Of a DNA stretch of 64,000 bases, positions 9,995 through 21,508 are shown piece after piece. The stretch spans positions 6,950,271-7,014,270 of the forward strand of contig JAQFVV010000063.1 of assembly GCA_028023455.1 (NCBI GenBank). Direction: 5' to 3'. The stretch's first letter is position 1, and the number at the start of each line of letters is the position of its first letter. The position numbers and the translations under genes are program-made. Below the pieces are notes generated by a model. That model did not search any database and was not told the DNA's origin. It was given only the letters and a program-made list of their open reading frames with translations. Source of the stretch: Epiperipatus broadwayi. Its lineage: Eukaryota > Onychophora > Udeonychophora > Euonychophora > Peripatidae.

Positions 9995-12900
9995 GCCTGT
10001 CTATAGGTGGTACAACACTAAGCAGAGTTACCAAGTCCCTACTTTAGGCCCTACTTGGACTCTGGCTAGGAACTATTAACAGACTTATTATTTCCTGACC
10101 ATTTTCTTTAACTATAATAATTGAATTTAGGTAAGGCTCTTATTTATCCCAATTTACTTTTACATGATTAAACATTTCTAAAATAAGACGTATTTTAAAT
10201 GTAACCAATGTGAGACTCATTTACCCATAAACAGATCACATCCCCTTAACATTAAACAAATATAAAATATTTGTTCTATGGCATGAGAATATCCAGATAC
10301 TCCTCCTTATTAAGTATCTACATACTCTCATAACTAATAATAATATCCAATATATTATATCATATCTATAACTATTAAGTTTTAATTCAATCACTCATTA
10401 AATTAATCTGTTAGATAATTACAGATAAACTTTGATTTCTATTATTTTTGATAATTAAGATTGGCAATAATCACAAAAATAACTTTACAATAAGGAGATC
10501 TCAGGATAATCATTGATTTATTAATTCTTCATACTACCTATGAAATATCAAGAGGGATTTTATGGATTTCCATAGGTAGTGCACAAATTAAGAAAGGCTT
10601 ATAATTTAAATCTATAATCAAGCTTTATATTTATGTTGTTGTTTTTTTGTTTTGTTTTTTAAGTGTCATAGCATTGGCTGGGATGCGAACCCATAACCCA
10701 GGCAACTGCCTGCAAGTGCAAGGCAGTCACACTGATTATTAAAACATTATGGTTAACCAAACTGTAATCAACACTAATACTTTCACTAATAAATAATATA
10801 TCATTTAATTTCATATTAATAAACACACCTTAATAATTGGCAATGTCATCAATGACCTATGGGATCAAGGCAGCATGTAGCAAGTAAAAATCTCTATCAA
10901 AAGATGTGTGCTTATTAAACTGTTAGATTGCTCTAGACTGAATTGATATCTCATTTTAATTTCAACTATACATTTTGAGTTCGTATGATGTGGTGACAAT
11001 GAGCCCAGAAGAGAAATGCAACATTTAGAACTTAAGTAAACTTTCAAAACAATAATTTTAATAACGTTAATTACAAATAATTACAATAAACACTCCCTTT
11101 GACAAGTAATTTAACATAACTGTTATAACAAAGTTGTATACAAACACATTATGATAATAATAAAACTATGGAAAATTAATATTCGGAGTATTTATAATGA
11201 AACAAAATTAATACTCTCCCATAGCATGTTGGGATTTTTTTCTTCATGTGTATGCTTATATATCATACATCCAGTTTTTTATTAAACAATCATTCTCCCT
11301 TTATTTTTATTTTTTTTAATTCATGGTCTTTTATTTCAAACTTTCAAAATACTAATTATAATAAGGTTGTATACTTGGTGATAAAGTAACAATATAAAAC
11401 AATTGAAAAAAGATTGTTATAACTCTGGATGTTTATAAGAAAAACAAAATTAATATCTTGAAATTTCCCATAAGAAAATATCGTTTTTGATTTATCAATT
11501 AGTACATGTAAACAGACCTTGCCCCCTTAATCACTTATATGTAGTGTTAAATACATTATTATATATTTCATTCCAGGATATTGATCATATTTGTTCATTC
11601 TAATCACTAATAATATTTAATAAAAAACAACCTATAAACAATTAAATTATTCAACTTATTAATTCCCACTGTCCGTTGATTTAGTTCCTCCCCCTATTGT
11701 ACTAACAACTCATAGATTAAGACATATAAATACAAACATTCGGAACAATTTCTCTTTTTAAACTACCAGCTCATTCCAAAATTCGCAAGGCATTTGGGTT
11801 ATTGCAACAGTAGTCATTCCCTTTGTTTAGTAATAGATTATTTATGGCTTGTCTTATTCATTCTAGATGACTGATATTTCCATCTATACTATACAGCAGG
11901 CTTATAATTTCACTCAAATATATATTTCATTCAATATATTTTCTGTTGAAACTATAGAAAATAACATTCCCACTAGTATGGCTCAGAATTAATTGCTTCT
12001 CCCATCACTTATTGCAATCAGAATTTTATATGAAGCCTTAATGGCAATGAACACTTTTCAGCTATTATTAATATAGTTCTATTAACTTTTAAAAGTGTAT
12101 ACTTAACTGTTTCCCAGAGATTTATCTTTCTTTTACTTATCCTTGCTGAATATCCACTGTGTTTCCTTATTTCCTTTTGCTTATCACTGAAATTTATTTC
12201 CAACATGGCACAATTATTGTTCTCTTCCATGGAGTATATTTGTTGATATTTTTTTAATATGCACATTTTATTCATATCCAATTATTTCCTCAATATATAT
12301 TAACTTCCAAGAGATTATTGGGAATTATTGACCATAGACTGCCCAATAGAAAACTTAAGTTATTCCATTATTTTCAACATGAAGCTTATAATTATCCAAT
12401 ATATCATGCAGAGTTAAAATTCATTAATTTTGATGTTGTGTAAATAATAATATTTTATGAATTTTATCCAACTTTTTTTAAATATATAACAAGAAAAGAA
12501 AAAAAAACCTAGTTACTTATTTTTACGATCAAGAAGTAGTTTTTTTTCCTTCAATTTTATAGTAAAAGATTGCTCAACACTTTTTGATTGGTGGATTTTT
12601 TTCACCTTTTCGGTTAAAACAAAATTCATTTATTTGCAAGATTTTTTTTTTTTTTTTTTAAATGGCAGTTTTGTTTTGTTTTTTAAATATTAAAATATAA
12701 TACCCTTTAGAAATTAAATAAAAATAGGATTTACTGTTTTAATTTTAGATCAGTATTTTGTAAAATTGATAAATATTTACTTACTTTTAAATATAACAAG
12801 ATTTGACTATAAACATTTTTTTTATTTAATCAAACCTGCACATCCAATAATTATTCGTTCCCATAATGCATCATGTTTACAAGATATAATTTGAACTCAC

Positions 12901-13168
12901 TGGTTTTAAATACCAACTGATATTAATTGTCCATTTATCTGCATATTTACTGACTCCATAGGTTATTATTTATATGTATCTTGAGTTAATTGTGTTACTT
13001 ATCAAATCACTTATAAATTTTCATTAACTAAACCCAAGTTCAAACCCTATGATACTAACATGTCATTATCTTTCCTAGTTTCCTAAGCAAATATTATTGG
13101 GTTTAACAAAGCTTAAAATTATACAACAAAATTTTATTTTAGAATAGACTGGGCTAATAAAAAGTGCA
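9991..13168. other. AT-rich DNA without recognisable gene
   Basis: No coding similarity seen. The block runs from TA tract to TA tract, starts TGGCCTG and ends AAGTGCACA, so an old LTR-type insertion is possible but unproven. Contents: a short hairpin CTACCTATG...CATAGGTAG (about 10536-10582); a tRNA-like repeat (10660-10740); and two loosely similar stretches, 11041-11220 and 11338-11480, sharing TTTCAAAA, GTTGTATAC and AACAAAATTAATA words. The 87-codon frame on the minus strand (12018-12281) has no recognised motif. Confidence 0.4.
10660..10740 (-). repeat. tRNA-derived SINE head
   Basis: On the minus strand the order is AATCAGTGTGACTGCC (A-box-like), CTTGCACTTGCAGGCAG (anticodon-arm-like) and GGGTTCGCATCCCAG, a good B box. 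This is a decayed tRNA-related SINE promoter, not a functional tRNA: stem pairing is poor. Confidence 0.5.
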
Positions 13169-13169
13169 C

Positions 13170-13185
13170 AATATATATATATATA
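13170..13185. repeat. Short (TA)n tract
   Basis: Short TA run immediately after TGCACA. Confidence 0.7.
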
Positions 13186-13504
13186 ATTTAAATTCTTGTA
13201 TCCAGCATGTTATCAGTGAAAAGAGTAATCATATTATCTGATGGATGGGATTAGGAGCCAATCCGCATTAGGAAAGGAAACAATGAAAAGACTCTGTGTA
13301 AATTGGATCAAGAAATTAATACTTGACTCTTGGAGCTTCACCAGTGCACACAAATTATAATTAGGTGTAGAACATCACCTGAGTGCACTGTGGCTTCAAG
13401 TTTGAAGAGCTGGCCTCTAAACATGTGAACAGCCAGTTAGGACTTATATAGATCAGATGAATTTTGATTATTATTTTTATATGCCTATGGGCTTATGTAT
13501 ATAT

Positions 13505-13655
13505 GTAATATAGATAGACCTATATAAATTGTAATGTTTGGTTAACAATTATTAAGATCATTATTATTAAATGCAATTAATCTCAACCTAATAATATCAA
13601 GTCATTACTGGGAAGCAGTAGAATAAGGGACAACTGGAAATAAGAAATTTAAGAA
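13505..13655 (+). repeat. Second copy of the 7.26-kb dispersed repeat
   Basis: ATATAGATAGACCTATATAAATTG through TTAACAATTA, then AAATGCAATTAATCT and ACCTAATA, match 7262-7380 in order. If 7260-7580 is a gypsy LTR end, this is a related solo or 3' piece. Confidence 0.6.
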
Positions 13656-13662
13656 TTCAGTT

Positions 13663-13871
13663 ATATTTAAATTTCCAATTACATTCATCTGTTAGTAGTA
13701 GCTCACAGGTTAGTTATAGGCACAACATTTTGAAACATGTTATTCTCCTCTTTTCTTCAGGTTTTACTGCCCTGTCCAGTAACAGTACTAGCATGGAAAT
13801 CAAACCTGGACCATTAGATTCTTGAATATTGAATTTTGAGGTAATGCACTAACCAACTAAGCTATTCTGCC
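13663..13871 (-). mobile_element. tRNA-derived SINE, family S1, minus strand
   Basis: On the minus strand it reads GAATAGCTTAGTTGGTTAGTGC (A-box region), then GGTCCAGGTTTGATTTCC (B-box region), then a tRNA-unrelated body with CCTGAAGAAAAGAGG and a tail ACAGATGAATGTAATTGG. The same order is present at 13872-14078, 34598-34806 and 40102-40317. It abuts the next copy head to head. Confidence 0.75.
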
Positions 13872-14078
13872 AAAGTTGGTTAGAGTGTTAACTTAAAATT
13901 CCATAGTCAAGAATCTAAGGGTTCAGGTTCAATTCTTATGCTAAAACTGTCACTGATCAAGCCAGCAATACCTGAAGAAGAGAGGATAGTAATACCTCTC
14001 AAAACATTGTGCATATACTAACCTGTTTGCTATTACTAACAGTTGAATGTAATTGAAAATCTAAATAAAGTTTAATTT
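13872..14078 (+). mobile_element. tRNA-derived SINE, family S1, plus strand
   Basis: AAAGTTGGTTAGAGTG (A box), GGTTCAGGTTCAATTC (B box), CCTGAAGAAGAGAGG body, and an ACAGTTGAATGTAATTG tail leading to an AAATAAAG and T-rich end. It faces the minus copy, so a transcript across the pair would fold into a hairpin of about 200 bp. Confidence 0.75.
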
Positions 14079-16274
14079 TTTTTAATACATAATACTAGAT
14101 GACGGAAATAGATTAATATATAAATACAATTAAAATAAGATCATCATTACTCTTCATGAAAACACTAAGTGAACTAGTATAATTTATATATATGTGTGTG
14201 TGTGTTTAAATACTGTAAAAATATGATTATTGTTGTAAAATGTTTATCATTTAAAAAGGGAAAATGTATTTATTAAAATTTAACCCAAACTTTAATTGGG
14301 ATGTGCATGATAGACATTTGCCTTTATGTAGAAGGCTATCATAATTCTCCCTTTGTTTACAAACAGTACCAATCCACGAATCACTAAATCCGTTAGCATA
14401 ATCTAAACTTACAATGCTAAATGACTAATTGAGAATCATCTCAATGTTGCAATTCTTTCGCGGCTATTTTTGAAGCTTCTGAGAAATAAAGATTTTTTTT
14501 CAGATTTCCAACAGAAACGCAGAACTTCTCATAGAATTAATAGCAATAACTATATTATTTTTTAATAAAATCAAAATATCTATAACGTATGAATTGTATG
14601 TGTATTACACAACAATATTATCTTTTGTATAATGTGTGTGTTTACATCCTTGTTAGTGTGTCAGAAATAATATAGTTCATTCATGGTGTTACATATATAA
14701 TTTACACTATGCAACAAAGCTTATATTTATTTTAAATAAAACTAAGCTACTTATATAAATAAAAAAGCACTAGTCTACAAATTAAAATTAATGATAATAT
14801 AGCTTAAGGGATTTTAATAATAAACTAATGGTAAATTATTTGTTTGAAAACTAGTGAAAATTAAGTGTATCCTGGAATAACTTAATATTAAATGAAATGT
14901 CAAATAAAATTTGCAATAATCTTTATTAATACATTTTACATGCTTAACACCTGCATTTATATATGAAAAATATGCGGGCTTCGAACTCAGACTTTCACGC
15001 GACCCACAACTCTCTGTGCCATCTTATATTGCTGATCCATCTGATCACACACATGTTGAAAGATTTTGTGCTAAATCAGCGCTCATCAGTTGGTCCAGAT
15101 TACCATCTCCACACATATATACAATTAGTACTCAGCTTTATATTAAGATAGCCAATCTTCATACTTTAATGGACAGGCTTCAAACTACTCCAGCCCACAA
15201 CTCTTCAGCCTTCCATTTCATTGAAAATCTGATGATGGAATGTTCAAAGCCGATGTTAGTGCCAAGGTTGTGGAAAATATATTTAGAAAATAAATAATAT
15301 ATTTACGATTATATTTTATTTTATAAATAGAAATCATCAATGCAAATCCTAGTAAAAGTCTCTTGTCATGTTGACGTTCTCGTGATATATATTAGATGAT
15401 ATAAATAATATAATAGAGAAAAGTCCTCTTAAAGAAGAAACAAAAGTATAGATTGTGTTAGTACACCGTAATATTTATATTATCACTAAAGATAAATTAT
15501 GTTAAAAAATAAAGTATTTTAGAGTTAGATAGATTATCTTGTAAAATTATAAATTATTTAGCAGCACTTAACTGGAAAAAGTGTATAATTAATATATCAT
15601 CATTAGATAATGTAGTCATGCCCATATATAAAAGTTAAATATTCATTTTTACCATAATATAATTTCAAACCCACAACTATTCTCACTTTTCATTAACACT
15701 TAAGTTTAAATTTGGATTGACAGATACAATATATATATATATATATATCTGGAGAGAGAGTAGGAGAGAGATGGAGAGTGAAATTATAATAGTATATAAT
15801 TGGGGATGGGGCGAGAAGTTGTATTATGCACCATGAATTGAGGTACCAAATTCTATAAAGGTAAATGGTGGAAAACCCCATGAATTAGGAAATTCAAATT
15901 ATAGAACAGTATATATTGCTCAAACGCTAGCTATAATCTAATAAAAATAAGAAGAGAGAAAAGCTTCCCCAATCTTTATAATGGCAACATTGGCAGATAT
16001 AAGTAATGAGAACCTTTATTTTTAAAAAAAACTTACTTCTACATGTATATTTGTTAGTAGATAAAAAGGATAAGAATAATATATTTTTGAACTAAAAGGA
16101 TATTTTATTAATTTCAAAATATATTTAAATAATCCAATATTTTTTTGAAGTCAATGGTAAATATAATATTTTATTAAGCAGCATATGTGATTGAAATCTA
16201 TGATGATAAGTGATTAAAATAAATAAAACAGAATACGAAATTAAATTTTAAAAAAATCATTTACATTTCCAATA
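14079..16274. other. AT-rich DNA, no supported gene
   Basis: No gene recognised. Overlapping frames at 14963-15297 look like chance. On the minus strand about 14960-15050 contains GTGAAAGTCTGAGTTCGAAGCCC, a good tRNA B-box region, so a degraded tRNA-derived repeat is likely. A TA tract at 15729-15748 is followed by GA-rich DNA (15751-15780). Confidence 0.4.
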
Positions 16275-16463
16275 AAATTAAAGGGAATTTAAATCTGGAC
16301 TTTCAAGCTCTCTAGAATCATCCACTCTATCTGATATAACTGATAAATGGAATGCATATATTGGAGATCATTTATCTTTTTTACATGTATGTATATAGGT
16401 TGTATCAGATAGAGTGGATGACTGTAGGAAGCTTAAAAGTTGGAATTCAAATCCCTTTTAATT
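16275..16463. repeat. Palindromic tRNA-like inverted repeat
   Basis: About 65-bp arms are inverted copies: the left has AAAGGGAATTTAAATCTGGA...CCACTCTATCTGATA and the right has TATCAGATAGAGTGG...TTCAAATCCCTTTTA. The right arm holds an A-box-like AGATAGAGTGG and a B-box-like GGAATTCAAATCCC at tRNA-like spacing, so each arm looks like a tRNA-derived unit. A shorter relative lies at 30531-30623. Confidence 0.65.
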
Positions 16464-17057
16464 ACATCTAGATTAAGTATATATATATACATTATACTTG
16501 TATTTCAATATTACAATAAAATTGAGATATTGTTAAACAGGAACGGGTTTATTAACTTTAATATTTTATCTAATCATAAACTGTAATTTATTATGGTACT
16601 TACATGAAGAAAATAAATAAACATCAAGGTAAATCCTTTTTATAAATTACTCTTGAAGTTTTGGAAAGATGAAAACTAAACAAAAAACACGCCATTAGTT
16701 ATCCATTAAATATATTAAACTTTACAACAGATTTGTTATTATATATGAATTTCTTGAGATTTGACCAAAACCTTGTATTTACACCATGCCAAGTTATATA
16801 TACAATGATATATTCAAAGTTTCAACCTAAAAATAATCTATACTAACTTAGATTTATTCTTATATTAACCACAGCTGTATATTAATATCTTAAATATACA
16901 TATTCTTTAACTAAATAAAGATTAATTCATCATCTCCTTATTTCTCCAGAATTATGTATACCTCAACATTAAATAATAAAATGAACTTATCCTCAAATAA
17001 ATCTATTCTGACAAGTGCTAAATAAAGTATTGTTTTCAAGTATAACACAAACAGTCA

Positions 17058-17150
17058 AGCATTGGTGACCGAGTGGTTAGCACAGCTGCCTTACAAGTAG
17101 TTATCACAGTTTCGCTTCCTGGATGATGCTTTGACACATGAAAAAAAAAG
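17058..17150 (+). mobile_element. tRNA-derived SINE, family S2
   Basis: AGCATTGGTGACCGAGTGG (A box, serine/leucine-like GACCGAGTGG), TTAGCACAGCTGCC, CACAGTTTCGCTTCC (B box) and a short GATGCTTTGACACATG end with an A run. The same unit recurs at 63656-63757. Confidence 0.75.
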
Positions 17151-17464
17151 TATGACACAAACAAAAATTCTAATGATGCAGTAAGATAGAATTAAAGCAA
17201 AATTATCTCCAAAACACAATATTTAAGAATACTATAAATTATCATGTCTGATATTTTTAATGTCCCCTTTTGTTTAGCTTTATTTTTAAAATACATAAAT
17301 ATAATGTATAAAATTATCTATGAAGTCTATTCATCCACACACTATTGGTTATTTATATGTGCATATATAAATACTCAAAAATGAAATAGCTTACCTAATG
17401 TGACAATATTTTCTTTGGGAGTTCTAAATAATAAAATAATATCATAGCAAAGTGATAACAGATA
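17151..17464. other. AT-rich spacer
   Basis: Nothing recognised between the SINE and the DNA transposon. Confidence 0.5.
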
Positions 17465-17466
17465 TA

Positions 17467-18416
17467 CACCTGGGTCTTGTTTTACCTGATAGATAGGTTC
17501 CTCAGAAAATGCGCAAACGAAATCGCGCAAAAATAGACGTAACTTACCTTGAAAAAGGGGGGATATGGACTATGATTTTTCAAAAATCACATAAAAGCAA
17601 AGCACCAATGTAAAATTACTTTAAAATTCGCACAAAAAAAAAAAAAAATAAGGAAATAAAATATGACTAATAAAAAATTTCAAATTTGAAAAAAATTGAT
17701 ACAAGACAAACTTTTTTTAACTATAATATTTAATTTTATTCAAAACAATATATTTTTATGCATAATTTACAGTAATTTACATTTTTTATACACATTTTAA
17801 TTATTATCACTATTTGCCGATAAACAGGTACGTTTGCAAACTGGTAAAAAAGCACAATAGGAAATACAACTAACGCCAATGTCACTCTCACATTGTGTTA
17901 ATGGTTTTCTGGTGACAACGTAATTAGTAATTAATCTAACAACTAAAAATTAAATTTTTATTTTTGTCTTTAATTTTTTAATTTTCAATTTTAATTGTGC
18001 CCACTGCTATTACTCACCTTTTAAAAATAAACTTGCAGACACTAAATGATTAATAATTGATTACATTCTTTTTTAAAAAGCAAAAACAGAATGTGATTTA
18101 AAATGCAAAATTAACACGCACAATGTTTGAACAAATTTACATTATAATCTTGTAAAATTTAATGTGTGTATACATAAAATGTGGAAATCATAATTTTAAT
18201 TTCATTATGCATAAAATCTAACTATTATAAAGCACTGAAAATATTGAAATTACTAAGATGAAAGTCGAATTCTAATAATGTGCTATTACTTTCAATATAC
18301 GTGAAATTTAATATTTAAAGTAATAGCGCATTATCGGAGTTCGACTTCCGGAGAAACGTGAATCGTGTAACTTCAAAATCGCGTTAAATAAATCTGTGTA
18401 AAAAGAGACCCAGGTG
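17467..18416 (-). mobile_element. Tigger/pogo-type MITE, minus relative to 49.8-kb copy
   Basis: Terminal inverted repeats CACCTGGGTCT...AGACCCAGGTG are flanked by TA on both sides, the Tc1/mariner-superfamily target duplication. The ends and subterminal sequence (ATAGGTTCCTCAGAAAATG; GCGCATTATCGGAGTTCG hairpin at 18252-18355) match the longer copy 49837-51317 in reverse orientation. That copy retains a CENP-B-like transposase start. This copy has no transposase and would be mobilised in trans. Confidence 0.8.
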
Positions 18417-18419
18417 TAT

Positions 18420-19045
18420 ATAAAAATATAATTTTGCCATTATTAAAATTTAACGAAAAGTTCAATTTTACTTTTCAAAGAACTTTATTAAGCAATCAAG
18501 GGTTACATAGTTTATTGCATATAGTATGATACAGGAATTTGATACATTTAGTATAGTAACAATGGTATAATAACATGACATGAGAGATATACAAAGAATA
18601 TGAATGAGCATTGAAAAAAATTACTAAAAAAAGATATATATATACATGAGGAATTAAATAAAAGCTTCAGTGAACATTTATTTTATCTTTTCAGAGCTAA
18701 TAAAATTTAAAACGTTTTAAATGCAGTTAAAATTCTATTAAGATGATTTTTTTAATCTTATATAAAAAAAAAAAGTCTATTGTACTTGTTATTTGATTAA
18801 AAGATAATCAAACAGTTCTTGGAATGTCATGCTTAGTTCATCACAAAGATAGAAACAACTGTTTCTTGAGGAAACTAAAAGATAACATAGTAAAATATTA
18901 AGAAAACAGAAAATGTAAAACTAATTTCTAGAGTAATTTTCTTCTTCTCTGTTCTTTTCTTTTTTTTGAAATTGTAGTTTTTTTTCCTCTATTCTTTTTT
19001 TAAAATTGGTATGGCATTACTTACCTGTGATAGGTCTTTGTTTTT
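18420..19045. other. AT-rich spacer
   Basis: No gene or element recognised. Confidence 0.5.
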
Positions 19046-19048
19046 TTA

Positions 19049-19059
19049 GTAGTAGTAGC

Positions 19060-19118
<59 letters not shown>

Positions 19119-19420
19119 TGGTAGTGGTAGTGGCAGTGGGTGTGGCAGTGGTAGTGTTAGAAGTAGGAGTAGTCATAATAGTAGTTGTAGTCATAGTCAT
19201 AGTAGTAGTCATAGTAGTCATAGTAGTCATAGTTGTAGTAGTAGTAATAGTAGAGTAGTAGTATAGTAGCAGTAGTAGTAGTAGTAGCAGTAGTAGTAGC
19301 AGCAGCAGCAGTAGCAGTAGTAGTAGTAGCAGAAGTAGTAGTAGTAGCAGCAGTAACAGCAGCAGAGTTAGTAGCGGTAGCAGTAGCAGCAGCAGCAGTA
19401 GCAGTAGTAATAGCATTATA
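19049..19420. repeat. (TAG)n / (AGT)n trinucleotide array
   Basis: About 370 bases of AGT triplets with GGT, GCA and CAT variants in the second half. Long open frames on both strands encode only Ser/Gly-rich or Leu/Thr-rich homopolymers, a by-product of the repeat rather than genes. Confidence 0.95.
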
Positions 19421-19480
19421 TTGTTAAATCCATTCATTAATTATTACACAATCCATATGCAAACAGATATATATATATAT

Positions 19481-20948
19481 TGCACTGCTAATCTGTAATA
19501 ACTACTTTTAAGTATGACTAATCAATGTACTTTTATAGAATCATACATATAGTAGATAATAATGGAGATGATTAAATCTAAAGCAAGTTACATTTCCCAA
19601 TTATTTACCAAACCCAACAATTGTTATTTGAAATAGTTTTACCACGCAGCAATGATTTAATTTAAATAAAAATACGTGGATTTTCAACCTTTTCCAGTGT
19701 ACTATGCTGAATGAAGTAATTTTAAATATTATAATCTCTTGATTGATTCCTGAGAATAGTCAACATTTGTTCAGTGATATAAACATTCTATATAAAAAAA
19801 AATTTTTTTGATAAACACAGAACTGATAAGTACTATTGTGAACATTTGAAATGCAAGCTGTTAAAGAAAATGGCATTGATAACTTAAATTTTGAAAGTAA
19901 TAATCATTTATTCAACAATTATAATTAACTCATACACATATATACACACACACTACACAAAATTAAAAATAATAATTATAGACTACATTTATACACTAAC
20001 TAATATATTAAATGAATTATAACCAAGTAATCAGTTTATATTAACTTATTGAGACCTTTTCTAATTTATTTTGTGTTCAAAGTTTCAAAAGTTTGAGTCT
20101 TACCATGATATATATTTTTAGAGCTTTAGTTGCTGATCAACGTTGGAAAAATTGTGTTGGTTCTTCTTCCAATGTATTCCAGTTAAATGTTTAATATCCA
20201 ACGTTATGATACGGAACACACTTTTCATCAGTGTTTTAGTTGATCCTGGGTTAGAGCACTGAAGTCAAGCCCAAGTAGTTTTCAGGAAAAGATTTCATAA
20301 TTATGGTGGGCTAGCGGACTTTAGATTAATTAGTATTGCATGTTTACTAGCTGTATCAATAAATAATTATAGTGTTCCATAAAGCATATATTCTATTTCT
20401 GGAAAGGATGTTAATATTACAGCAGCATATTTTTACAAACAGTGATATATTTTTCAGTCACATTAGAGTCCACAAAGAAAAAAATTGATTCTGCTCTTTC
20501 CAAGAATCAGAGCTAAAACTCTTTGTCCAGACTAATCAAAAATTGTGACCCCTTCTTTTAATTTTTATCAATTCCTTTACATTTTTTAATTAAAAATATA
20601 CAATAGATCAGTAATTAAAACTATACAATAAATTGGAGACTTCTTATTTTTTAATTAATAATACTAAGCAAATTTGTTGTTTCAGTTTTAAATATTTGCA
20701 ATTCTAATCAACTCAACCTTTTTTAAACCAAAACAAAAAATAATTATTTCAAGTTTTTTTTTTAATTTGAGTGATCTTACATGGGAATTTATTTTAATCA
20801 ATGCTACAAATTTTATTTTTGTTTATTTAACCCAAGTAAGATGCTTTTACATATTTCACCCATGCTCATACATATGTGCACATTGAAAAAATAATATTTA
20901 AAAAAAATTTAACAACTGGATACATGTTTACTAATGTTGGCTGGGCCA
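19481..20948 (-). repeat. 3' LTR of family A element
   Basis: Aligned with 23509-25005 over its length. Shared words include GATAATAATGGAGATGA, TGATAAACACAGAACTGATAA, AATAATCATTTATTCAACA, ATGGTGGGCTAGC, TTAATTAGTA and GAGTGATCTTACATGGGAA. Outer end TGCACT (plus), next to a TA tract. Confidence 0.85.
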
Positions 20949-20958
20949 CTATATATAT

Positions 20959-20972
20959 CCCTCCCTTTTTTT
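20959..20972 (-). promoter_or_regulatory. Polypurine tract
   Basis: AAAAAAAGGGAGGG on the minus strand just upstream of the 3' LTR, the usual plus-strand priming site of LTR retroelements. Confidence 0.65.
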
Positions 20973-21508
20973 ATTACAAATACTACACTACTGAATTTCT
21001 TCTGTTGCCTGTCCTCTGTTCACTTTGGGTGGCCATATACATAATCACATAACAATAAGTCCATTTAGGCCATCTATCAGATATCAAAGTTGAGAAATAG
21101 TTAAGTAATACCTGATCATGAATACACTAGAAGTTATCAGCTATATTCAACTCTCACACACTGGGACTGTGCCATGAGTGTAGCCTTATAATTTTGATAT
21201 AATAACTAATAAAAAATGAACCAAGTCACTGCCTGAAATATACAAATAGTCATAATGCACTAAAAGTTAGAATTTATATTCAATCCTTACACCTGCCCTG
21301 TCACCATCCTAAAAGTGCAGCCTTATAACTGCTATATGATTACTAATAATGAAAAAATAGACCAAGTCACTAACTGGGATATACAGATAGAATCATAATA
21401 TCTCTGAGTAAGCACTTTAATAAATGAAGGAATTATTTCATTTAAAAACAAAAAATGTGGCTTCATTAGAAATTACCATCATTCATGTTAAGTAAATACA
21501 CTTCCACC

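Noticed and set aside
10660-10740. Functional tRNA gene on the minus strand
   Set aside because: Good B box only; acceptor and D stems are not complementary.
9991-13168. 3.2-kb LTR between two TA tracts
   Set aside because: Edges are LTR-like (TGG...CACA) but no second copy or internal promoter was seen and the length is unusual.
14963-15297. Two overlapping frames
   Set aside because: They overlap in different frames on repeat-like DNA whose opposite strand has a tRNA B-box region; no protein motif.
17058-17150. Functional tRNA gene
   Set aside because: A and B boxes are present but stems do not pair well, and the unit is repeated with an A-rich tail, so it is a SINE.
19006-19437. Long open frames on both strands encoding poly-Ser or poly-Leu/Thr proteins
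   Set aside because: They arise from the (TAG)n array, lack any non-repeat domain and mirror each other on opposite strands.
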